NCBI GenBank assembly: GCA_030019105.1
Contig: JASEGY010000229.1
Location: forward strand, 1 to 6,167
Direction: 5' to 3'
DNA: 6,167 nucleotides
DNA from: a bacterium
Lineage (GTDB): Bacteria > UBA9089 > JASEGY01
The notes beneath the pieces are model-generated. The model saw only the letters and a list, made by a program, of their open reading frames with translations, did no database searches and had not been told where the DNA came from. Shown piece by piece: positions 1 to 5,708 of this stretch (within the stretch, counting starts at the first letter, position 1; every line of letters starts with the position of its first letter). Made by a program: the position numbers and the translations under genes.

Positions 1-62
1 GAACCCTGAACTTTGAACCCTTTGGCTCTTACCCTTAGATTTGAAGAGGATACGAGTTACGT
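1..62. other. Short non-coding stretch downstream of exbD
   Basis: No gene is visible between the exbD stop and the window edge. The motif TGAACCCT/GAACCCTG occurs twice in the first 22 bases, and CTTTGAACCC recurs near 740-749 in the exbB-exbD gap, so this looks like low-copy intergenic repeat sequence. I see no stem followed by a T-run that would act as a terminator for exbD, and no start of a tonB gene. Confidence 0.4.
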
Positions 63-494
63 CTAGTTTTTCCCAGGAACTTCCACCTTAGTGGCCAGAG
101 AAAGCCTCCTGGCTCCAGCCAGCCGGCATTCATCAAGGGCATCAATGACCGCTTCGGTCTGAGACTTTTTATCGGCCAGCAAGGTAAAGACTGTTTTAGG
201 ATTACGCTTTAGTTGGGCCTTAACATAATCTCTTAGCTCTATTAATGTTAGCTCCTTGTCATCGATAAAAATCCTCCCCTCTTTATCCAGGGCAATCAGG
301 ACATTTTCTTTGGGCAGTAAATCTGAGGAGGCGGCAGAAGGCCTCTCCACAGTAATTCCTGTTTCCTTGGAGAAAGTAGTAGTTACTACAAAAAAGATCA
401 GCAGAAGGAAGACCATATCGATCAGGGGGGCAATGGTTAGTTCAACCCGTTTTCTCTTTTTTCGCTGGGGGATAAAATTATTAGCCATCGACAT
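63..494 (-). CDS. exbD: ExbD/TolR family biopolymer transport protein
   Basis: This 143-residue protein is the proton-channel partner of ExbB in the TonB energising complex of the inner membrane. A basic cytoplasmic N-terminus (QRKKRKR, residues 10-16) precedes one membrane segment at about residues 20-41. That segment carries the family motif PLIDMVFLLLIFF, with Asp26 at the position of the essential membrane aspartate of ExbD/TolR. The rest is a periplasmic domain with the expected pattern (a DKEGRIFIDD-like strand, then a LADKKSQTEAVIDALDECR helix region). Length is normal for ExbD. Two ATGs, at 494 and 488, are both possible starts; neither has a strong Shine-Dalgarno, and the longer form is kept. 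It lies downstream of exbB but is separated from it by 306 bases holding an inverted-repeat element. ExbD and TolR are hard to tell apart by sequence; the nearby receptor favours ExbD. Confidence 0.93.
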   Translation of the reverse strand: MSMANNFIPQRKKRKRVELTIAPLIDMVFLLLIFFVVTTTFSKETGITVERPSAASSDLLPKENVLIALDKEGRIFIDDKELTLIELRDYVKAQLKRNPKTVFTLLADKKSQTEAVIDALDECRLAGARRLSLATKVEVPGKN

Positions 495-516
495 TATCGC
501 TCATTAGCTACACTTT

Positions 517-706
517 GGTGCTCATCCGCTACTACTTTGATTATGAAAATCTAATAGCACACGGATAACACGGATACTACGGATTACCACGGATAAAATC
601 AGTATAAATCCGTTAAATCCGTGTCATCCGTGTGCTATTAAAAAGAGTAGCTATTCCCACTGATTAGGTACTTTTTTCTAAATCAAAGTACTAACGGGTG
701 AGCACC
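517..706. repeat. Large imperfect inverted repeat between exbB and exbD
   Basis: Outer arms at 517-542 and 681-706 are reverse complements at 23 of 26 positions. Nested arms at 552-575 and 617-640 match at 23 of 24 positions, and a third short pair lies at 579-585/607-613. The left spacer between outer and middle arms is 9 bases and the right one is 40, so the element is asymmetric. There is no coding capacity. The structure fits a miniature palindromic element (MITE- or REP-like) or a large RNA hairpin in the exbB-exbD message. No flanking target duplication is obvious. Confidence 0.75.
552..640. repeat. Hairpin with phased ACGGAT units
   Basis: This is the core of the larger inverted repeat. 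The left arm holds ACGGAT at 561, 570, 579 and 589 (spacings 9, 9 and 10), and the right arm has matching ATCCGT units. The 24-base arms 552-575/617-640 have a single mismatch (A567 against C625). In a minus-strand transcript this position becomes a U-G wobble, so the stem is fully paired in RNA read in the direction of the genes. A second 7-base stem 579-585/607-613 follows after a 3-by-3 internal loop, leaving a 21-base terminal loop. Confidence 0.8.
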
Positions 707-800
707 GAAAAATGGAAAAGGAAGAAAGAACCTTGTTTTCCCTTTGAACCCCTATTTTACTAATTAATTTCCCCTTTTTCCTTCATTACACCCTGAACGG

Positions 801-1403
801 TTACAACAGATTAAGAAACTTCGTGGTACTTGATTCCATCTCAAGCTGAAGCCGATCGACCTTGTTGCTCAAGAAATTATGGAAGAGCATGGTCGGGATA
901 GCCGTGATCAGCCCGGCCTCGGTAGTGATCAAAGCCTCGGATATGCCGGCGGCCAGGGCATTCGGATCGGTTGTGCCGGCAATAGAGAGGACATTGAAGG
1001 TGGAGATCATGCCGGTCACGGTGCCCAGCAAGCCTAAGAGAGGCATTATTGTCCCCAGGACGGCAATAGTGGAAAGATACCGTTCTAAACCCGGCAACTC
1101 CTCCAGAATAACCTCCCTGATCCTTTCCCGGACTACTTCTTTCTCATCCTGCCTGTTTGTTATTCCTACCTGCATTATTCGAGCCACCGGCCCCCTGGTT
1201 TCAGCGCATAGTTCACTTGCCCCGGAATATTCCGCCTTTCTCTCCAGGTCAAAGAACTTTCTCAAGAACTCCGGCCGGGTTCTCTGCCGCGAGAGAAATA
1301 TCCAGCGCTCGATGATCAAGGTGAAGGCCGTCACAGAGGTAAGAATGATAACGACTAATACCGGCCCACCTTTTAAGGCGCTTTCATAAGCTGCTTCAAA
1401 CAT
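801..1403 (-). CDS. exbB: MotA/TolQ/ExbB proton channel family protein
   Basis: This 200-residue inner-membrane protein forms, with ExbD, the proton-driven motor that energises TonB-dependent receptors. Three membrane segments are visible: about residues 14-37, 110-135 and 150-175. The first ends in the conserved Glu-Arg pair (E32 R33). The second contains the family signature PLLGLLGTVTGMISTF. The third contains GISEALITTEAGLITAIP, including the conserved threonines that face the channel. The large cytoplasmic loop lies between segments one and two. The ATG at 1403 is preceded by an AGGA-type ribosome site (AAAGGAATTGAG). Length is on the short side but normal for ExbB homologues. It is probably co-functional with ExbD downstream and the receptor upstream. 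Because a 423-base repeat-filled gap lies upstream, it may need its own promoter, which I could not identify. Confidence 0.95.
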   Translation of the reverse strand: MFEAAYESALKGGPVLVVIILTSVTAFTLIIERWIFLSRQRTRPEFLRKFFDLERKAEYSGASELCAETRGPVARIMQVGITNRQDEKEVVRERIREVILEELPGLERYLSTIAVLGTIMPLLGLLGTVTGMISTFNVLSIAGTTDPNALAAGISEALITTEAGLITAIPTMLFHNFLSNKVDRLQLEMESSTTKFLNLL

Positions 1404-1826
1404 CTCAATTCCTTTCTTCCTGATGTCTGGTAGGCTGGTTGTCTAATGGCCTATTCCGGCCTTGATCATCGTTTCGGCAATTTGTAGGGTGGGCTTTGCC
1501 CCACTGCCATTAAGTTAAGGGTAACTCTTTATGCTAAGGCGATATAGGGAGTATGTAATTCGTCCCGCAGTCACCTGTGAAGGGAATTTACCCTTTAGGG
1601 TTTCATTTGCAGCACAATACCAGGAGAATGAAAGGCTAAAGCCTAAACTCCTACCTTGCCAACCTATTGTGTTTCAAAAGCTTCGGCTTAACTTAATGGC
1701 AGTGGGGCTTTGCCCACCGATTTCTGCAAACGCCTTTGTGGTGGGCAAAGCCCACCCTACTTCTGCTCCTCCCGAGTTCGTGAATTGCCGAAACGATGAT
1801 CATTGCCCCTATTCCAATAGGGATAT
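1404..1826. other. Intergenic gap between the YhcG-type gene and exbB (423 bases)
   Basis: No gene is supported here. Open frames on the plus strand cross it only because stops are absent, and they run through palindromes into the reverse of the nuclease gene. Most of the gap (1463-1802) is an inverted-repeat element described separately. A tight palindrome, CCTATT-CC-AATAGG at 1808-1821, lies just after the nuclease stop codon but lacks a T-run, so I do not call it a terminator. The exbB ribosome site lies at the low-coordinate end. Confidence 0.65.
1463..1802. repeat. 340-base non-coding inverted-repeat element
   Basis: The two ends are exact 20-base reverse complements (1463-1482 against 1783-1802). 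Inside them are a second exact 18-base pair (1484-1501/1743-1760, containing GTAGGGTGGGCTTTGCC) and a third exact 22-base pair (1498-1519/1687-1708). The spacers differ on the two sides (1 against 22 bases between the first and second pairs). The repeated GTGGGC-AAAG-CCCAC module is itself a small hairpin and occurs three times. The centre contains further stems, for example AGGCT-AA-AGCCT near 1633-1644. There is no transposase or other ORF. This fits a non-autonomous mobile or REP-derived element, possibly composite. Confidence 0.75.
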
Positions 1827-2930
1827 TCATTTATCCTTCGCTTCTCCAATCGAGCCGAACTCCTCTTCCAACTCCTCTATTGTTGGCAGGCTGCCCTTCA
1901 TCTCTTCCGGCAGCGAACGAGTTAGTTGGTAGGCCGATATACCGATCGGTTTGGACGTGTCGCGCAGAGTGTACTCCACAATCACCCGGCTTCTCGATTT
2001 ACACAGGATAATGCCGATGGATGGCTCGTCATCCGGATGGCGCATATGGTCGTCCACCGCAGACAGGTAAAAATTTATCTTGCCGGCGTATTCCGGTTTA
2101 AATTCGCCCGTTTTCAATTCAATGACCACGAAGCAGCGTAGCTTTACGTGGTAAAAGAGCAGATCGAGGTAAAAGTCCTGCCCATCAACTTTCAAATATA
2201 CCTGGCGGCCAACAAAGGCGAATCCTACCCCCAATTCCAGTAAGAATTCGCTGATATGATCAACTAGGGTTCGCTCAAGGTCGCGTTCACGGACATCTTC
2301 GTCCAGACTCAAAAAGTCAAAAAGATAGGGGTCTTTCAGCATCTGCTGAGCCAAATCGGATTGGAGGGCTGGAAGGGTTCGCTCAAAATTCGTGGTCGCC
2401 CGGCCTTTCCGGTGATACAGCCCGCTTTCGATCTGATGCACCAGAACATTCCGGCTCCAGCCGTGCTCGACGGTCTGGCGGATATACCACTCTCTTTCGA
2501 CCGGGTCTTTTACGTAATCCAGAATGCGAACATTATGCCCCCACGGAATTTGTGCAACAACCTGTTGCACAAATTCCTCCTTAGGATAGGCGTCAGCGAA
2601 TGCCCGCATGTATTTGATATTTCGAGACGAAAAGCCCTTCATATCAGGGAAAGCCTGCCTGAGATCAGCAGCTAAACGATCAATGACCTTCGTTCCCCAT
2701 CCCTCCTGGCGTTGGCGCTCAAGGATTCGCCGCCCGATATCCCAGTAAAGCAAGATTAGTTCCTGGTTAACAGAAAAAGCGGCTTTCACCTGGGCAGATC
2801 GAATCCGCGTTTTCAGGTCGGCGAGGAAGCCGACATAACCAGCCGGCAGGCCGGAAATTTGTGCAGTGCCTTCTGGTACAGTCGGCCCCCTCTCCAATTT
2901 CGTATCTAAAAGCTCTTTCTCAGTTGCCAT
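1827..2930 (-). CDS. YhcG/DUF1016 family PDDEXK nuclease
   Basis: This 367-residue predicted DNA-acting nuclease of unproven function has the length of the YhcG family. The N-terminal DUF1016 domain (about 35-165) shows the family's LYWDIGRRI (62-70), KGFSSRNIKYMRAFADAYP and QQVVAQIPWGHN (122-133) motifs. The C-terminal PDDEXK domain (about 225-340) has FVGRQ, then YLDLLFYH with Asp256, then VIELKTG with Glu271 and Lys273, then GKINFYLSAVDD and GIILCKS. The catalytic D...ExK set therefore looks intact. I take the ATG at 2930: a TTG eight codons upstream would lengthen the protein but would place the purine-rich ribosome site inside it. The gene overlaps the end of the 50-residue ORF by 25 bases and shares the antitoxin's promoter, so it probably belongs to that operon. 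Relatives are often found in accessory DNA and near restriction or toxin-antitoxin genes. Acting as the antitoxin's partner is possible but unproven. Confidence 0.92.
   Translation of the reverse strand: MATEKELLDTKLERGPTVPEGTAQISGLPAGYVGFLADLKTRIRSAQVKAAFSVNQELILLYWDIGRRILERQRQEGWGTKVIDRLAADLRQAFPDMKGFSSRNIKYMRAFADAYPKEEFVQQVVAQIPWGHNVRILDYVKDPVEREWYIRQTVEHGWSRNVLVHQIESGLYHRKGRATTNFERTLPALQSDLAQQMLKDPYLFDFLSLDEDVRERDLERTLVDHISEFLLELGVGFAFVGRQVYLKVDGQDFYLDLLFYHVKLRCFVVIELKTGEFKPEYAGKINFYLSAVDDHMRHPDDEPSIGIILCKSRSRVIVEYTLRDTSKPIGISAYQLTRSLPEEMKGSLPTIEELEEEFGSIGEAKDK
2545..2577. repeat. Perfect 15-base inverted repeat inside the nuclease gene
   Basis: Bases 2545-2559 (GGAATTTGTGCAACA) and 2563-2577 are exact reverse complements around a 3-base loop. 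They lie in codons for the conserved segment EEFVQQVVAQIPW. Fifteen uninterrupted pairs is long for a coding region. It may act as a message hairpin or a protein-binding site, or may be a by-product of coding QQVVAQ with these codons. Confidence 0.85.
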
Positions 2931-3058
2931 AGCCAACTCCCCTCCTTCCGGCAATCATCTATCTCGATCAATCTTTCCATCTCTTCCAGCGGGATATATT
3001 TTTCATCACCTGTAACGTCTTTCAAGAGTTCATCCCATTCTTCGTCCCACACTTCCAT
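2906..3058 (-). CDS. 50-residue ORF repeating the antitoxin C-terminus
   Basis: This small acidic ORF starts MEVWDEEWDELLKDV and ends QLRKSF. Its ATG overlaps the stop of the antitoxin gene as TAATG, a typical arrangement for translational coupling, with GGTAGGA just upstream as a weak ribosome site. Its 3' end overlaps the nuclease start by 25 bases, and the nuclease ribosome site lies inside it. Residues 21-30 (YIPLEEMERL) are identical to residues 81-90 of the antitoxin. At DNA level 2969-2988 equals 3070-3089 exactly, with weaker similarity beyond. The offset is 101 bases, so the copies are in different frames. The ORF may be a real small partner protein, a second antitoxin tail, or the fossil end of another antitoxin left by recombination. 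I recognise no family for its first 18 residues. Confidence 0.55.
   Translation of the reverse strand: MEVWDEEWDELLKDVTGDEKYIPLEEMERLIEIDDCRKEGSWLWQLRKSF
2937..2949 (-). promoter_or_regulatory. Ribosome binding site fixing the nuclease start
   Basis: On the minus strand this reads GGAAGGAGGGGAG, ending 6 bases before the ATG at 2930. It is a strong Shine-Dalgarno and supports that ATG over the in-frame TTG at 2954, which begins upstream of it. It is embedded in the 3' part of the 50-residue ORF. Confidence 0.85.
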
Positions 3059-3100
3059 TACAATCCTACCAATCTTTCCATCTCTTCCAACGGAATATAA
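2969..3100. repeat. Short direct repeat of the antitoxin 3' end
   Basis: Copy one (about 2969-2999) and copy two (about 3070-3100) share 20 identical bases at 2969-2988/3070-3089, then continue with only a few mismatches for about another 11 bases. Copy two encodes YIPLEEMERL at the end of the antitoxin. Copy one encodes the same ten residues in the 50-residue ORF. The spacing of 101 bases is not a multiple of three. Confidence 0.85.
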
Positions 3101-3339
3101 TCTTCCTTTTTACTCTTTGCGGCTCTCTCTTTAGCCAGATGCCCCAAAACCATATCTTCCAAGGCCTCAGTCAGCCTTTCCATTTTAGTATATTCCTCGT
3201 AATCCACCATTACTCCTACCGGTTTATTTCTTTTTGTCAGAACAACCTTGTTTTTCTTTAATCCGGCTAATATATTAGGCACTTCCGTTCTTAATTCACT
3301 GACTCCAATAATGGTAGTCCTCTCATCTACAGTGAGCAT
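3058..3339 (-). CDS. Phd/YefM family type II antitoxin
   Basis: This 93-residue protein is a predicted DNA-binding antitoxin. The N-terminal Phd/YefM fold is recognisable from TIIGVSELRTEVPNILAGL, then KKNKVVLTKRNKPVGVMVDYEEY (residues about 9-50). In this family that region dimerises and binds the operator. The charged C-terminal half (about 51-93, ending YIPLEEMERLVGL) is where such proteins normally wrap their toxin. The ATG at 3339 has a strong AGGAGG site 9 bases upstream, and a perfect consensus promoter lies just beyond. No recognisable RelE/YoeB, Doc/Fic or PIN toxin gene follows. Next come a 50-residue ORF, coupled through TAATG, and a PDDEXK nuclease. Autoregulation is likely, given the palindromes over the promoter. 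The antitoxin could be an orphan, or could act with the nuclease. Confidence 0.9.
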   Translation of the reverse strand: MLTVDERTTIIGVSELRTEVPNILAGLKKNKVVLTKRNKPVGVMVDYEEYTKMERLTEALEDMVLGHLAKERAAKSKKEDYIPLEEMERLVGL

Positions 3340-3356
3340 TACTATCCACCTCCTTT

Positions 3357-3387
3357 TGTACAGCTTAATGTATAGTTAAATTATACA
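3357..3387 (-). promoter_or_regulatory. Candidate antitoxin operator (TGTACA and TGTATA/TATACA)
   Basis: A 19-base near-perfect palindrome at 3369-3387 pairs 8 of 9 positions, with TGTATA and TATACA at its ends. It covers the -10 box and the predicted transcription start. A separate TGTACA at 3357-3362 sits just before the ribosome site. YefM of E. coli is known to recognise repeats with a TGTACA core, so these are good candidates for the autoregulatory sites of the adjacent antitoxin. Binding is inferred. Confidence 0.6.
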
Positions 3388-3408
3388 AGTAGGAAGTATA
3401 TTTGTCAA
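3380..3408 (-). promoter_or_regulatory. Consensus sigma-70 promoter of the antitoxin-nuclease cassette
   Basis: On the minus strand TTGACA (3408-3403) and TATAAT (3385-3380) are both exact consensus hexamers, separated by exactly 17 bases. Transcription would start near 3373, giving a leader of about 34 bases before the antitoxin ATG. The -35 box begins only about a dozen bases after the receptor stop codon, so the cassette carries its own strong promoter. A promoter this strong is usually held down by a repressor, which fits the overlapping palindrome. Confidence 0.9.
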
Positions 3409-3419
3409 GTAAAATCTGC

Positions 3420-5708
3420 CTAAAATTTGGTCTCGATCCCGGCCACAGGCAGGATACCAAACATCACAGCCTCTTCCGGTTCGGAATAATAGTCGTCTTC
3501 ATCGTAGTAGTAACCATAAAGGTTCTTCCGGTTGTAAAGATTTATTACCTCAAAGTAGAAAGAATGATCGAGATTCCAGAGCTTGAAGTCCCGGGAGAAA
3601 CGGACATCTATCCGATGATACCAGGGCATCCGCTCTGAGCGAATAAATCCCTGGGGGATCTTAATTTCGCCCTCTTCCTGTATTTGCCGGGATAATTTAT
3701 GAAAAGGAGTACGCGGGTTCCCACTGTCGCATCGCCACTTCATGCCCAATCGCCACTTGTCCGACAGCTTATAATTAGCCACCACTGAGATGGTATGCCT
3801 CCTGTCCTGATTGGTAGGATAAAGCGTTGGGTCATAGTAAGGAATAATGCCCTTACCCCAATCGAAGTACCCATATCTTCGTTTGCTCTTTGACAGGGCG
3901 TAGCTTATCCAGCCGTCGAGTCGTCCCCCTTCCTTCTTCTGGAGAAAGAATTCGAGCCCTTTGGAAAATCCCTGGCCGTCATTAGAGTAGCTATCTTCCC
4001 CATCCTGAATAATGAGATGCCTGAAGTCTTTATAGTAAGCCTCTATCCTGAGCCGCACATCTTCAGAAAGTTTCCGTTCCATGCCCATGACATGGTCAAG
4101 TCCCCGCTGGGCTTTCAGGCCAGGGCTTTTATCGTACTGGTAGGCATCTACCCCAAACTGAGAGTTATACCCGCAGGCTGCCTTAAGGGTCATCTTATCT
4201 CCCAGGGCCAGACTGAGAGATATTCGGGGAGTAAATACGCTGTCATTAGCCAGGTCAAGACGTTCATATCTGACACCAAAATCACAGGTGAGCAGCTTTG
4301 GCATAAGTTGCCACTTATCCCAGAGGTAGTAGCCGGTATATCTATTTCTTTCATCAAAATCGGTCACATCCTCCTGGCCGCTTTCTTCTTTCTCGTAGAC
4401 ATACAGGTCAGCATCTCCCCAGTAGATATAAGTTCCCGCTCTGAGCTTATGCCTCTTCCCTAAATAGCAGGTGAAGTCCTGCCGGAAGGAATAGTCACAG
4501 GAAGCAAAATTTACGTCAAAAGGTTCCGTTAAACTATATTCATGATAATTTCCGTCCCCCCATAGATGGGAAAGGGTGGTTTCGGAGCTAAGCTCAGGGG
4601 AGATGAGCCATTTATAATTAAGGCTTGATATGTTTTGAGTACCGTCCCACTTAAATCTCTCCTCAGGCAGTCCCGGGACTTTATCTTCTTCATCCTCATC
4701 TTCGGCAACCAGATCCAGCCCCTCACCTGAGAATAGATGATACAGAGATATTTGATGCCCCGGAGCCGGTTCATAATAAACCTTAGCAAAGACCTCGTGG
4801 AAAAAGGGATACAACTGATCTTTCTGATCTAACATATTCAGGACAAGGTCATAATTAGTTCGTTTAGCCGAGAACAACCAACTGGCCTGATTCTTTAGCA
4901 ACGGGCATTCTAATTGGAGATCAAGGGTAGTAACTGAGGTCTCTAAGCTGCCGGCAAATTGTTCCCGACTACCCTTTTTATAACTAATATCGACCACCCC
5001 GGCCAGAACATTACCTGTCTCAGCCGGCAGTCCGCCGGCATAGAAATCGACCTTGTCAATCAATTTGGTATTAAAGGTGGTTACCCGTCCATCCCAGTGG
5101 TAAGGATTGGGGATAAAGACCCGGTCGAGGACAAAGATCGTCTCTGACGGCTGTCCTCCCCGGACATAAAGCTCTCCGGAGAAATCTCCAGGCGAGATCA
5201 CGGCGGGTAAGGTCTTTAATGTCTCAGCTATGTCGCTAAAGAGATCCACCGAGGATTCGCGAATAACCTTTGGGGTGAGTGTCTCCTTGCTGGGCAGGCT
5301 TTCCTGATGAGGCGGCTTTTGCTTGGCCTTAATCACAATTCCTTCTCCCGGTTGGGTAATGGCCGGCTTAAGGACAGGATGCCAGGGCTGTTTTTTCCCC
5401 TCTTCAACCTCGATGTTAATGGTCTCAGTCTGATACCCTGGCAGGTGCGCTACTAATTGGTATTCCCCTGCCTCGATATTCTCCAGAAGATAATAACCCC
5501 GTGTATCGCTTTTGGTTGTATGCGAAGTTCCATTGAGATCGACTTTTACGCCGGCCAAAGGCCGCCGGGTAATCTCCTCGGTAATCTTTCCAAAGACGGC
5601 CCCCTCCGCGGCAAAAACCCTGGCGCTCCAGGCAAGGGTAAAGATAATCATCCATCCGGCCAGGCCGGCTCGGCCCGCCAGGCTGAGCTGTACTATTCGT
5701 TTCTCCAT
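3420..5708 (-). CDS. TonB-dependent outer-membrane receptor with carboxypeptidase-regulatory-like domain
   Basis: This 762-residue protein is an energised outer-membrane transporter; its substrate cannot be read from the sequence. A signal peptide spans 1-33 (cleavage likely after VFA). Residues about 36-113 form a carboxypeptidase-regulatory-like beta-sandwich (GKITEEITRRPLAGVKVDLNG, then DTRGYYLLENIEAGEY). EGIVIKAK (122-129) resembles a TonB box. The plug covers about 147-245, with LYVRGGQPSETIFVLDRV and FYAGGLPAETGNVLAGVVDI. The rest is a barrel ending in the expected C-terminal phenylalanine (GIETKF). Two strongly acidic segments, 336-342 and 736-746, may be extracellular loops and could favour cations or positively charged ligands. 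The ATG at 5708 gives a sensible signal peptide, although its AGGAG lies a rather long 12 bases upstream. ExbB/ExbD lie downstream beyond the antitoxin-nuclease cassette and probably energise it. No terminator is visible after the stop. Confidence 0.95.
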   Translation of the reverse strand: MEKRIVQLSLAGRAGLAGWMIIFTLAWSARVFAAEGAVFGKITEEITRRPLAGVKVDLNGTSHTTKSDTRGYYLLENIEAGEYQLVAHLPGYQTETINIEVEEGKKQPWHPVLKPAITQPGEGIVIKAKQKPPHQESLPSKETLTPKVIRESSVDLFSDIAETLKTLPAVISPGDFSGELYVRGGQPSETIFVLDRVFIPNPYHWDGRVTTFNTKLIDKVDFYAGGLPAETGNVLAGVVDISYKKGSREQFAGSLETSVTTLDLQLECPLLKNQASWLFSAKRTNYDLVLNMLDQKDQLYPFFHEVFAKVYYEPAPGHQISLYHLFSGEGLDLVAEDEDEEDKVPGLPEERFKWDGTQNISSLNYKWLISPELSSETTLSHLWGDGNYHEYSLTEPFDVNFASCDYSFRQDFTCYLGKRHKLRAGTYIYWGDADLYVYEKEESGQEDVTDFDERNRYTGYYLWDKWQLMPKLLTCDFGVRYERLDLANDSVFTPRISLSLALGDKMTLKAACGYNSQFGVDAYQYDKSPGLKAQRGLDHVMGMERKLSEDVRLRIEAYYKDFRHLIIQDGEDSYSNDGQGFSKGLEFFLQKKEGGRLDGWISYALSKSKRRYGYFDWGKGIIPYYDPTLYPTNQDRRHTISVVANYKLSDKWRLGMKWRCDSGNPRTPFHKLSRQIQEEGEIKIPQGFIRSERMPWYHRIDVRFSRDFKLWNLDHSFYFEVINLYNRKNLYGYYYDEDDYYSEPEEAVMFGILPVAGIETKF

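Larger units (their letters stand above)
495..800. other. exbB-exbD intergenic gap (306 bases)
   Basis: exbB and exbD are normally adjacent or overlapping, so this gap is unusual. It contains no ORF I can support. Its exbD-proximal two-thirds (about 514-709) is a large imperfect inverted repeat, described separately. The exbB-proximal part (about 710-800) is A/G- and C/T-rich with no clear stem. I see no good terminator after exbB, so read-through into exbD is plausible, with the palindrome folding in the message. Confidence 0.7.

Noticed and set aside
561..631. CRISPR-like array from the phased ACGGAT units
   Set aside because: Units are only 6 to 9 bases with no unique spacers, and they form the arms of a hairpin; no cas genes are present.
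862..1389. Plus-strand open frame of 175 codons opposite exbB
   Set aside because: It is fully antisense to a clear ExbB gene; the translation shows no family features.
1463..1802. Insertion sequence
   Set aside because: The ends are inverted repeats, but there is no transposase ORF or fragment inside and no convincing target duplication, so it is listed only as a repeat element.
1808..1821. Terminator for the nuclease gene
   Set aside because: CCTATT-CC-AATAGG would leave only a two-base loop, has AT-rich stems, and is not followed by a T-run in the minus-strand direction.
1531..1932. Plus-strand open frame of 133 codons across the repeat element
   Set aside because: It runs through the inverted-repeat element and into the antisense of the nuclease gene. 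There is no recognisable domain and no good ribosome site, and its length comes from chance lack of stops.
2931..2954. TTG start extending the nuclease by eight residues
   Set aside because: The strong purine-rich ribosome site lies within this extension and is correctly spaced for the ATG at 2930.
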